This document shows positions 16,557 through 22,571 of a stretch of 36,745 nucleotides of DNA, piece by piece. The translations under genes were made by a program, and so were the position numbers. Position 1 is the first letter of the stretch; every line of letters starts with the position of its first letter. Origin of the DNA: Methylobacter sp. GTDB taxonomy: Bacteria; Pseudomonadota; Gammaproteobacteria; Methylococcales; Methylomonadaceae. The notes beneath the pieces were generated by a model that was not told where the DNA came from, did not search any database, and saw nothing but the letters and a program-made list of their open reading frames with translations. The DNA lies in the NCBI GenBank assembly GCA_028716975.1, contig JAQUOU010000029.1, forward strand, positions 1 to 36,745, written 5' to 3'.

Positions 16557-17231
16557 CGTTATGACTAACAGGGATGAAATAACTTCAAAATAAATATTAA
16601 GCAAAGCCGATAAGGCGTTGTGATAAACAGCTTGTAAGGTCACAGAAGGCTGCGTCATCAATAAACTGAACAAATCCGCCAATGCGTAGTAAGTGCTGAT
16701 CAAGGCTGCTTGGGCATTATCGCCAAACGCGGCCAGATAATGTGTTATCGGAGCGAGCGCTGTTACCACAAACTGTTCGGGATTATCCAGGAAAACTTGC
16801 CAATACCGTTCAGACTGTTCCGTCGCGGCTGTCACATAACGCGTCACCGGTTCAAGCGTCGCCAAGGTTACCTGTTCTGGGTTATCCCAAAAAGCGTGTA
16901 AAAATTGCCCGGTATTTCCCTTGTTTGTATGCACCTTGGCTTGCCAGTCCCGGTAAATGGGCAATACGGCGGCTTGAGTCTGGGCATATAAAGCTGTGCC
17001 GCTGTAAACAGCCTGTTCATACCATGCGGTCAGCGTTTCAGTTGGATGCTCGTAAACCTGTCTGACAGCGGTTGCTATAGTGCGGTGAGCATCAGTTAAT
17101 GCCCTATGAATATCCTGATATAAAGCATTCATTTGAAAACTGACCTGGTTATAGAGTTTTGCTGTCGGCAAAATCAACTTGTTTTCCAGATCAAGCTGGC
17201 GAATAGTTAAAAAATCCGATTGATTAAACAT
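16554..17231 (-). CDS. Helical protein with four internal repeats, function unknown
   Basis: The 225-residue protein is predicted all-helical, rich in Ala, Gln, Thr and Tyr, and has no signal peptide. It contains about four related units with an acidic/Pro start: HPTETLTAWYEQAVYSG at residue 62, NPEQVTLATLEPVTRYVTA at 118, NPEQFVVTALAPITHYLAA at 150 and QPSVTLQAVYHNALSALL at 194. Such amphipathic repeats resemble phasins or other surface-coating proteins of storage granules, but I cannot assign it to a phasin family. The last 30 residues (YFEVISSLLVIT) are hydrophobic. Upstream lie an unusual pair of palindromes and a small RNA candidate; a shared regulation is possible. Confidence 0.65.
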   Translation of the reverse strand: MFNQSDFLTIRQLDLENKLILPTAKLYNQVSFQMNALYQDIHRALTDAHRTIATAVRQVYEHPTETLTAWYEQAVYSGTALYAQTQAAVLPIYRDWQAKVHTNKGNTGQFLHAFWDNPEQVTLATLEPVTRYVTAATEQSERYWQVFLDNPEQFVVTALAPITHYLAAFGDNAQAALISTYYALADLFSLLMTQPSVTLQAVYHNALSALLNIYFEVISSLLVIT

Positions 17232-17316
17232 GAGTTAGTTCTCGATTAAGTCTGGATGCAATGGATATAGCGGGTTTGATTCTAGCTTGACCGGGTAAAT
17301 TTAAACATGCGGCATG

Positions 17317-17330
17317 TTGCCGCGCGACAA
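17317..17330. promoter_or_regulatory. Palindromic site, copy 1 (TTGCCGCGCGACAA)
   Basis: The 14-bp site is its own inverted repeat except at one pair of positions. Its mirror copy is at 17490-17503, and the similarity covers 24 bp with three mismatches. This copy lies about 85 bp upstream of the repeat-containing helical protein, in its likely promoter region, which fits an operator. Confidence 0.4.
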
Positions 17331-17371
17331 AATGTCTCAAGAAAGGAAATGGGACTGGCTGATCAGTGCGC

Positions 17372-17445
17372 AAAAAAAAGCGGCCAATGGAATTGGCCGC
17401 ATAAAAACTCTTAAACCCTTTAGGAGGTAGCACTGATTAAGAGTT
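17372..17445 (-). ncRNA. Candidate small RNA with anti-Shine-Dalgarno loop
   Basis: Read on the minus strand: a perfect 9-bp stem (AACUCUUAA with UUAAGAGUU, 17437-17445 and 17406-17414) encloses a 22-base loop containing CUACCUCCUAAAGGG. A short linker leads to a second perfect hairpin, GCGGCCAAU/AUUGGCCGC with a 3-base loop (17380-17400), and then eight U (17372-17379). A loop with exposed CCUCCU followed by a strong terminator is the build of small RNAs that cover ribosome-binding sites. There is no gene upstream on this strand whose terminator this would be. The 5' end is not defined and no promoter is certain. Confidence 0.5.
17380..17400 (-). terminator. Rho-independent terminator (of the small RNA candidate)
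   Basis: GCGGCCAAT and ATTGGCCGC form a perfect 9-bp stem with a 3-base loop; eight T follow on the minus strand (17379 down to 17372). Confidence 0.85.
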
Positions 17446-17489
17446 GCAATAAGTCTAGGCTATTAAGTTCATTTATAAAATATGACATA

Positions 17490-17503
17490 TTGTCGCGCGG
17501 CAA
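17490..17503. promoter_or_regulatory. Palindromic site, copy 2 (TTGTCGCGCGGCAA)
   Basis: This is the inverted partner of the site at 17317. It lies about 45 bp upstream of the small RNA candidate on the minus strand, and about 70 bp before the upstream sites of the divergent sigma-54 promoter. The two copies enclose the small RNA. Confidence 0.4.
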
Positions 17504-17573
17504 GCTGTCGCAGTTAAGCGCTTGCAGGCGAACGGGACAATATTCAATGCGCATCAAATATTGACAGACTGTA

Positions 17574-17608
17574 TGTCCTGTAACTGGACAGTGTCTAATA
17601 ATCAGACA
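17574..17608 (+). promoter_or_regulatory. Two matched upstream activator sites for a sigma-54 promoter
   Basis: TGTCCTGTAACTGGACA (17574-17590) and TGTCTAATAATCAGACA (17592-17608) share the pattern TGTCY-N7-RGACA, each 17 bp, with centres 18 bp apart. They lie about 105-140 bp upstream of the presumed start point of the sigma-54 promoter at 17687. That is the usual distance and spacing of enhancer sites for NtrC/NifA-class activators (NifA sites are TGT-N10-ACA; these have N11). Confidence 0.6.
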
Positions 17609-17686
17609 GTTTTCAGGATCTTCAACAGCGCTGTAAATATCCTATATCACTATGTTTTATATAGTTATTTTTTAGATTATAAGGTT

Positions 17687-17701
17687 TGGCATAGCCCTTG
17701 C
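17687..17701 (+). promoter_or_regulatory. Sigma-54 promoter
   Basis: TGGCATAGCCCTTGC matches the consensus TGGCAC-N5-TTGC at every key base, with GG and GC separated by exactly 10 bases. Transcription would start near 17713. Paired upstream sites support it. The nearest gene downstream is the short reading frame at 17849. Confidence 0.75.
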
Positions 17702-17848
17702 CTTAAGACATTGCAAGTCATTGTTAAGCCAGGGCAGCTCGCATAAAGGGGTGTCATGTTTCCTTGAATTACATCGTAACGATGACCTTTTTCATCTTTG
17801 ATTTGGGATTTTGATAAAAATCGAACTAAATATTCGACCAAATACAAA

Positions 17849-18136
17849 ATGGCCAATGATACGAAAGAGCAATTCAAGATTATCGCTAAAGAATATGCGC
17901 GGATGGAATCGGTTAAAGACGAACGTCAATTCGGTAGCTCGCAAGACGTATTGACGCGTGTAGATGCCGCCCATCGTGTATATCCAAAATGGAATGAGTC
18001 CATGAAAGTTATTCCAACTTCCTGCTGTGTTTTTTCGATTGAAACGAATGAGTTGCGCCATATGGCTCTGGAGGGAATGCGCGAGTTCTGGAAGCAAGAA
18101 CCAGAGGCCTTAGCGATGATCACTCAGCAGTTTTAG
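17849..18136 (+). CDS. Small protein of unknown function behind the sigma-54 promoter
   Basis: From ATG 17849 the frame gives a 95-residue protein: MANDTKEQFKIIAKEYARM, an acidic-basic helix, then VLTRVDAAHRVYPKWNESM, two adjacent Cys (SCCVF) and ETNELRHMALEGMREFWKQE near the end. An in-frame TTG at 17798 would add 17 residues. No good ribosome site stands before either start. I do not recognise the family. The frame may be real, or the remainder of a longer gene; the leader of about 135 bases from the promoter is long, and contains a tiny frame (ATG at 17755, three codons) behind a GGGG ribosome site. What the promoter truly drives remains open. Confidence 0.45.
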   Translation: MANDTKEQFKIIAKEYARMESVKDERQFGSSQDVLTRVDAAHRVYPKWNESMKVIPTSCCVFSIETNELRHMALEGMREFWKQEPEALAMITQQF

Positions 18137-18139
18137 CAG

Positions 18140-18534
18140 GCCGAGGATCATAGATGCGGCAGGGGTATGAGTCGCTAATTAAAACATATACTTTTTAATG
18201 CTGTAGTGATCGAACCGGACAAGCCATGATTATCCGGGGAAAGTGAATATAGAACCAGAGCTTGACGCGGAAGACCCTTTAACGGTAACGCTTACGGGCT
18301 GAACTATTGGTTGCAAACTCCTGAAAGTACATTTTTACGTATTGCATCAATAAACAATCCTGCTCTAACTGCACGTCCATCAGAGTTAAGATGCAATTTG
18401 GTATTTAAGAAGTATTTCCTATCGAAAACTTATTCCTCGCGTTTATCAATGAAGCATCCAAGGGAATCAAATTCATTTTGAAAACTAAGTTCCCTTTGAT
18501 AACAGTTCCCTTACTCTTCCCGGGCGCGATATTG
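18140..18534. other. Gene-free stretch
   Basis: About 400 bp without a supported gene. A weak hairpin, CCGGACAA/TTATCCGG, lies near 18214-18236. The stretch ends at the deleted IS1 copy. Confidence 0.35.
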
Positions 18535-18708
18535 GGTAGTGAGTTAAATCGGTGATTCATTGTGAATATCGCGCCCCAACTCGATATGCTTGTCGGCGTC
18601 CAGATGGCGTTCATAAGCGCCCCAGTCATCCATGAAATAACGGTTAGTATTTAAATAAATTAATTATCCCATTATTCCTATGTCGTTTCACAGCTTTAAC
18701 CCATTACC
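18535..18708. mobile_element. Deleted IS1-family element (174 bp, MITE-like)
   Basis: Both IS1 ends are present: GGTAGTGAGTTAAATCGGTG at 18535 and, on the other strand from 18708, GGTAATGGGTTAAAGCTGTG. Between them are three pieces of the transposase gene found at 35957-36714: its last codons (18556-18600), a piece around DDWGAYERHLD (18602-18640), and the region before the start codon (from about 18644). Some 650 bp are missing in two deletions. The five bases TATTG just before the left end recur as TATTG 4-8 bases beyond the right end, perhaps a worn target duplication. Without a transposase but with both ends, it could be moved in trans. Confidence 0.8.
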
Positions 18709-18739
18709 AACTATTGCTCCGGCCCTATGATGTTTGAAA

Positions 18740-18847
18740 CCGTTCGAGCTGAGCCCTTAAGTCTGTGCTCAGGAGAGCCTTGTCGAAAGGCTAGGTAGCT
18801 TCAACAGGGCTCTCCTGAGCACAGACTTAAGGGCTCAAGGCGAACGG
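18740..18847. repeat. Long palindrome with 40-bp arms
   Basis: Positions 18740-18779 and 18808-18847 are inverted copies with about three mismatches in 40; the inner 29 bp are perfect (GAGCCCTTAAGTCTGTGCTC and onward). The 28-base loop contains CTTGTCGAAAGG. The CTGAGC...TTGTCGAA signature belongs to the same dispersed family as the hairpins at 20379 and 35111. Confidence 0.85.
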
Positions 18848-18977
18848 AATAAAACTTTAAAAGGTCGGATTAATAGTAAAGAATTTTCAGTCATTTAAGA
18901 CAGACTGAACGCATAACCAGGCTTTGAAAGCTTTACCGTTCATTGCCTGATCCAGGCCCCCGAATCACCTCCTAAAT

Positions 18978-19556
18978 TCATCTGCTTGCAGTGATAACCT
19001 TGCGGAAAGTCAAGTTGATTCGTCCTTCTGTCACATTTTGATCGATGGGAATGCTATGTAGCCACTGGTGTTGGAAATCCGGCTGCATAATCAGTAAGGC
19101 GCCGCTGCGTAATAATACCCGGCCATTTTCCAAAGATTTTTTGTGCCGGAACTCAAATTGCCGTTCCGCGCCGAATGTCAATGAAGCGATAAAAGGCTGC
19201 TCGCCGAGTTCCTCTTCATTATCCGCGTGCCAACCGACATAATCGTTGCCGTTTCGATATAAATTAACCAATACCGAATTAAAGGAAAAATTTAAGTAAG
19301 CTTCTATTTCGGCTCTAATATCGGATAGCAAAGGCGTCCATGACCGGGTTTGCAGCAGGTTGTTGCTATAACTGTAGCGAATTCCCGGATCGGCGTGCCA
19401 GGTCTGTAATCGGGGCAGGATAAATTGCCGGCCGGCAAATACATAGCGATTATCAGGCCACAGATGTTCATGCAGTAAACTCCGAAAGATGCGTTCGCAT
19501 TCGGCGGCATCATAAAAATCTTCAATGATCTCAATTTCTGGGCAAATTATCATCAA
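18978..19556 (-). CDS. AlkB-like 2-oxoglutarate/Fe(II) dioxygenase
   Basis: AlkB-type enzymes remove methyl groups from alkylated bases (1-methyladenine, 3-methylcytosine) by oxidation, releasing formaldehyde. The 192-residue protein looks like the compact ALKBH2/3-like bacterial form. Visible: PRLQTWHADPGIRYSYS near 48-64, NLYRNGNDYVGWHADNEE with iron ligands His110 and Asp112, FGAERQFEFRHK near 128, the third ligand His167 in HQWLHSIP, and Arg179/Arg185 in GRINLTFR for 2-oxoglutarate. All required residues are present. It begins ATGATG; I use 19556, though 19553 is possible. It begins 2 bp after the original stop of the broken hemerythrin gene, so the two probably shared a transcript. Confidence 0.92.
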   Translation of the reverse strand: MMIICPEIEIIEDFYDAAECERIFRSLLHEHLWPDNRYVFAGRQFILPRLQTWHADPGIRYSYSNNLLQTRSWTPLLSDIRAEIEAYLNFSFNSVLVNLYRNGNDYVGWHADNEEELGEQPFIASLTFGAERQFEFRHKKSLENGRVLLRSGALLIMQPDFQHQWLHSIPIDQNVTEGRINLTFRKVITASR

Positions 19557-19558
19557 CC

Positions 19559-19954
19559 TTACGCTTGAGGCTGTTTGTTAATGTGCGCCGCCAGCGCATT
19601 GTCCATAGTCGTTACATGCAGTTCGAACTATTGCGGCAGGCGATCTCTGACAAACGAACGGCCAAATGCAATCAGTCCCTTATCAACCCGCGTTTTAAAT
19701 TGCCTGAATTACCCGAGCACACGCAGATGTTCGTCTTTGTGGTCGGTTTTTCCCGGATAAGAAAATTGCTTCATCCATTGGTTCTCACGATCAAAATGCT
19801 GCTCGGTCTGTTCATATAATTTTTGGAACAAGGCCGGGAAATCCGCATTGCTGGCGGCATCCAGCCCGTTTAACAGGCTAATGAACGCATCATGATCGTT
19901 ATCAAGCAAGTCATAGCCCACGATAAGTGCGTCGGTTTTTTCGATCAATGTCAT
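19559..19954 (-). pseudogene. Bacteriohemerythrin with two in-frame stop codons
   Basis: Bacteriohemerythrins bind oxygen at a di-iron site and deliver it, for example, to particulate methane monooxygenase in methanotrophs. From ATG 19954 the frame keeps the family pattern: DNDHDAFISLLN (first His), EQTEQHFDRENQWM (HxxxE), HKDEHLRVLG (HxxxH). At codon 82 there is TAA (19709-19711), and at codon 109 TAG (19628-19630) where QWFELHV is expected, a Trp codon changed. The same frame then finishes normally with HVTTMDNALAAHINKQ (last HxxxD-type ligands) and stops at 19559-19561, giving 131 codons, the normal length. No frameshift is needed. Two nonsense changes in an otherwise well-kept sequence mean recent loss of function. 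Confidence 0.85.
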
Positions 19955-19973
19955 TTTAGGGTCACCTCATTTG

Positions 19974-20340
19974 TTAATTCTACTTTGTCAGATTACATGA
20001 CCCATATTTACCAACATCGTCATTCCGGCATGGAGTCACGTCAGGCACTCCTGCCTGACGCCCTTCGGGTAAATGCTAATCCGTTCCCGACGGATTAGTC
20101 ACTACGGGCTTTCCTGCCCGTAGCCCTGCGGGTAAATGCAAATTCGTTCCAGACGAATTTGTGCCGGACAAATCGGCAGGATAGCCGATTTGCATTTATT
20201 ACTCGAAGGGCAATGTACAAAGATGTATATTGTGAATCCAGGCTCCATGGCTGGGGTTTAAGCTTGCCATCCCTGGCACTGGATACACGCTTGCCGGCGA
20301 GTATGACGCGTTTGCGCGCGATTTGACAAAGTAGAGTTAA
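19974..20340. repeat. 367-bp MITE-like element with 21-bp terminal inverted repeats
   Basis: TTAATTCTACTTTGTCAGATT (19974-19994; split here as TTAATTCTACT and TTGTCAGATT) is mirrored at 20320-20340 with 18 of 21 matches. Both ends finish in TTAA. There is no reading frame inside, but a row of perfect hairpins (see 20039-20192). It lies just upstream of the broken hemerythrin gene and may have displaced its promoter. Confidence 0.7.
20039..20192. repeat. Tandem array of five perfect hairpins, 63-bp period, covarying arms
   Basis: H1 20039-20060 (CGTCAGGC/GCCTGACG), H2 20076-20098 (CTAATCCGT/ACGGATTAG), H3 20102-20123 (CTACGGGC/GCCCGTAG), H4 20139-20161 (CAAATTCGT/ACGAATTTG), H5 20169-20192 (CAAATCGGC/GCCGATTTG). 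H1 to H3 and H2 to H4 are both exactly 63 bases. The spacers are nearly the same (CCCTTCGGGTAAATG and CCCTGCGGGTAAATG). Arms differ between units but stay perfectly paired, and loops are similar (ACTCCT/TTTCCT, TCCCG/TCCAG). Confidence 0.85.
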
Positions 20341-20350
20341 TAGAAAGTTT

Positions 20351-20546
20351 AATTCTAAAACCGCAGTAGGACGTATGAAAGCCGTTCATACTTCGACAGG
20401 GCCCAGCACGAACGGCTTTCCATCCCTTATCTCTACGGGGAGCATTCCAAAATTCAATTCGCCCTGAGCCCTCCGGCTACGCTCAGGAGAACCTTGTCGA
20501 AAGGGATGAGCGGGATTTTGGAATGCTCAACTGCGGTTTTTAGGTT
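20351..20546. repeat. 196-bp inverted-repeat element, end overlapping the GST stop codon
   Basis: Terminal repeats CTAAAACCGCAGT (from 20355) and, on the other strand, CTAAAAACCGCAGTT (up to 20544) enclose nested hairpins: GAAAGCCGTTC...GAACGGCTTTC at 20378-20420, GAGCATTCCAAAATT against ATTTTGGAATGCTC (near 20440 and 20513-20527), and a CTGAGC/GCTCAGG arm pair. The right end runs over the stop codon of the GST gene (20545-20547). Internal CTTCGACAGG and CTTGTCGAAAGG mark the same family as 18740 and 35111. Confidence 0.7.
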
Positions 20547-21165
20547 AAGCCAAACGATAGCCCTCTTCCATCAAGACTCGTCTTACCACCGGACGCTCAA
20601 GCATCAGGCGATAGTGTTTCAAGCAATTTTCCGGCAGGAAAATTCCGGTTTTGTCGGCCCAGAATTCGACATAAAACAAAGCCGCATCGGCAATGGTGAA
20701 AGTGTTCATGGCATAACCTTGAAGCGGCAAAGCATCGTTAATAATAGAAAAACCTCGTTTAACGATATCCAGCCCATGGGCTTTCACGGCCTCAAAATCG
20801 GCTTCGTTGATCGCGAAACGGTCGGTCGTAAAAATTCTTGCAAAGCCTTGGCCATGAAGAGTACCGACCACGTAATCCATCAGTTCAATGACGCGCGCAT
20901 CGCCGTCCGGATCGCCGGGCAACAGCTTGGCTTTGGGATAGCTTCGCGCCAGCCAATAGGCGATTGCTTGAAATTCGGTCAGCGCAGCGCCGTCGTTGCG
21001 CACCAGCGTCGGGATGGTGGCTTTGGGATTGATAGCAAGGTAGTCCGGCTTATTTTGATCCCCGGCCAATAAATTGACGAGATGCGCTTCGAAAACCAAT
21101 TCCAGTTCTTCCAGCAAAATATGAAGGCCTGTCGAGCAGGAGCCGGGCGTTAAATAAAATTTCAT
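20545..21165 (-). CDS. Glutathione S-transferase family protein
   Basis: GSTs join glutathione to electrophiles or act as peroxidases or isomerases in the cytoplasm. The 206-residue protein has the N-terminal thioredoxin-like domain (MKFYLTPGSCSTGLHILLEE, with Cys10 in the place used by beta-class GSTs; NPKATIPTLVRNDG with the conserved cis-Pro; LTEFQAIAYWLA with the Glu-Ser-type glutathione contact changed to EFQAI), and the helical C-terminal domain (GYAMNTFTIADAALFYVEFW). ATG 21165 starts directly at the first strand. It follows a gene of unknown function by 32 bp and the amine oxidase stump before that, suggesting a former operon. Substrate unknown. Confidence 0.9.
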   Translation of the reverse strand: MKFYLTPGSCSTGLHILLEELELVFEAHLVNLLAGDQNKPDYLAINPKATIPTLVRNDGAALTEFQAIAYWLARSYPKAKLLPGDPDGDARVIELMDYVVGTLHGQGFARIFTTDRFAINEADFEAVKAHGLDIVKRGFSIINDALPLQGYAMNTFTIADAALFYVEFWADKTGIFLPENCLKHYRLMLERPVVRRVLMEEGYRLA

Positions 21166-21197
21166 TAAATTTCCTTATGGGTTGTGAATGGATTGCG

Positions 21198-21659
21198 TTA
21201 CCGGCATTCCAGAAAATAATCATTCACGTTTAAGGCAAAGTTTTGCCAAAGCCCGGCGATTTCACGCTTCACCTCGTTAACGTAAGGTTTATCCGGTTTA
21301 TGCTCGTCCGGAAAATTGGATAAGGCGCAGGAGGTACGATGTTTATCGACGACAAACAGTAAGAAATCGTCAACGAATCCGTCGAAAGTCGTCAGCGCTT
21401 GCTTGGTTAACTCCGATAAACCATGATTGACCTGACTCGTCGTGCTATCAAACGGCAGCGTATTCACAAACGACAGCGCCTCGTCATAAGCCTGTTCCAA
21501 AACGGTCAGCACATTGCGCTGAAAACAGCCATCCCATTGTTGCCGTGAAAGATCTTGAGCGAGCAACTGTTCATATTGCTTTCTCAACACTGGCTTTTGT
21601 TCGGCGATATACCGGCAGAAATGAGCAATGCTGTCGGCGTTATTCTGGTCGTTCGTCAT
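21198..21659 (-). CDS. Conserved-looking soluble protein of unknown function
   Basis: The 153-residue protein is predicted helical and cytoplasmic, with Cys at 15, 45, 111 and 152. Segments: IAHFCRYIAEQKPVLRKQYE, QQWDGCFQRNVLTVLEQAY, then LTKQALTTFDGFVDDFLLFV and EVKREIAGLWQNFALNVNDY. I do not recognise a family. It lies between an amine oxidase stump (16 bp away) and a GST (32 bp), all on the same strand, so it may belong to a small operon for amine or aldehyde handling. Confidence 0.6.
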   Translation of the reverse strand: MTNDQNNADSIAHFCRYIAEQKPVLRKQYEQLLAQDLSRQQWDGCFQRNVLTVLEQAYDEALSFVNTLPFDSTTSQVNHGLSELTKQALTTFDGFVDDFLLFVVDKHRTSCALSNFPDEHKPDKPYVNEVKREIAGLWQNFALNVNDYFLECR

Positions 21660-21675
21660 GCTGAATATCCCTGGT

Positions 21676-21910
21676 TTAAAGTGTCAGTGCGGTAAAAACA
21701 CGATCGCAGGCTTCCAATGCGCCTTCGAGATAGCCGCCGGCTGTCTGCGCGGTTTCCGTCCCGCAAAAATAAAGCTTGTCTTGCCAGTGATCCAATTGCA
21801 GCGAACGATGTCCGTAAACCAAATGACTGCTCAGCGGAGCAAGATCCGGTTCGGTCGCCGTAAACGGTTCCAAGCTCCAATCCTGGACAGTCACACTAAG
21901 CGGATGCTAT
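21676..21910 (-). pseudogene. Flavin amine oxidase, C-terminal stump
   Basis: The minus strand reads SVTVQDWSLEPFTATEPDL and APLSSHLVYGHRSLQLDHW, then QDKLYFCGTETAQTAGGYLE and GALEACDRVFTALTL before the stop. The last part, KLYFCGTET...GGYLEGALEAxDRV, is the C-terminal FAD-binding segment of monoamine-oxidase-like flavoproteins. About 70 residues remain of the usual 350-500, and a stop codon lies just upstream in frame. The Rossmann N-terminus is not in the window. So it is a deletion remnant. Its loss probably separated the two genes that follow from their promoter. Confidence 0.8.
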
Positions 21911-22571
21911 GGCTCTTATGGATTTCGGAGCGCGGTGAGTAAAAAACATTCAATAATAAGGCCAACCCGCAAATAACTGTATTGGTATCGGCTATCGGAC
22001 GGCTTTAAGTCAAGCGGCAGCGCCCTTCGCGGCTATTCCTGCAACGCATTTAAATATAAAAGGCCGGACTGATCAATGTCACAAATACGACAAAAGTACC
22101 GGCTTTTGTAACTCAAAAATTCCATCTGTAAAACGGCCATCCGGTAGTTGACGGTTTTAGTAAAAATTTGATCGGGTTAGCCTGAGTATTAGTGCGGATA
22201 TTGCCTGTATGGGCTTTGACTTCGATCAAATGATTGACGTTATCACAACGAAGCCGGATAAGCGTCATGGGATTAGGTGACACAGCGTAACTGTCCCGCA
22301 AGATCATACTTAATATAAGGTTAGCCCCTCATCTGCTTGCAGGGAAATTAGGCGCTGCCATACCTTGTAGATCATAGACTGGGGTTCCCCCATCCGGGTC
22401 CATGACCACTACCGGAGCCCATAGGGTGAATAGAAAGGCGAGTTGAATGATCAGGCGGGCTAAAGATCGTATATTGCAAATGTAGGATGTTTATCTGTAA
22501 CTAATACATGGGACGGTATATAATCACGCGTTTTGATTCAATCATTTACTTAATTCACACCGGAAAAAAGC
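21911..22571. other. Gene-free stretch upstream of secA
   Basis: No well supported gene. On the minus strand near 22480-22350 a short hydrophobic frame (IRSLARLIIQLAFLFTLWAP) looks like a signal sequence but has no ATG and ends after about 48 codons. The end of the stretch holds the likely secA promoter. The rest is probably the site of the deletion that removed most of the amine oxidase gene. Confidence 0.4.
22519..22524 (+). promoter_or_regulatory. Probable -10 box of secA
   Basis: TATAAT lies 47 bp before the secA start. The -35 region (CTGTAA about 17-18 bp upstream) is weak. No SecM-like leader peptide or arrest sequence is seen in the short leader. Confidence 0.4.

Noticed and set aside
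17224-17433. Minus-strand frame over the small RNA region
   Set aside because: It runs through the terminator hairpin and its T tract and has no ribosome site, so coding is unlikely.
17755-17766. Three-codon frame behind the sigma-54 promoter as a leader peptide gene
   Set aside because: The ribosome site is fair, but three codons with no regulatory structure after them do not support an attenuator.
20039-20192. Hairpin array as a CRISPR array
   Set aside because: Only two full units, the repeated parts are palindromes of differing sequence, and there are no unique spacers or cas genes.
21656-21880. Second minus-strand frame over the amine oxidase stump
   Set aside because: The neighbouring frame (21676) carries the clear amine oxidase C-terminal motif; this one is its shadow.
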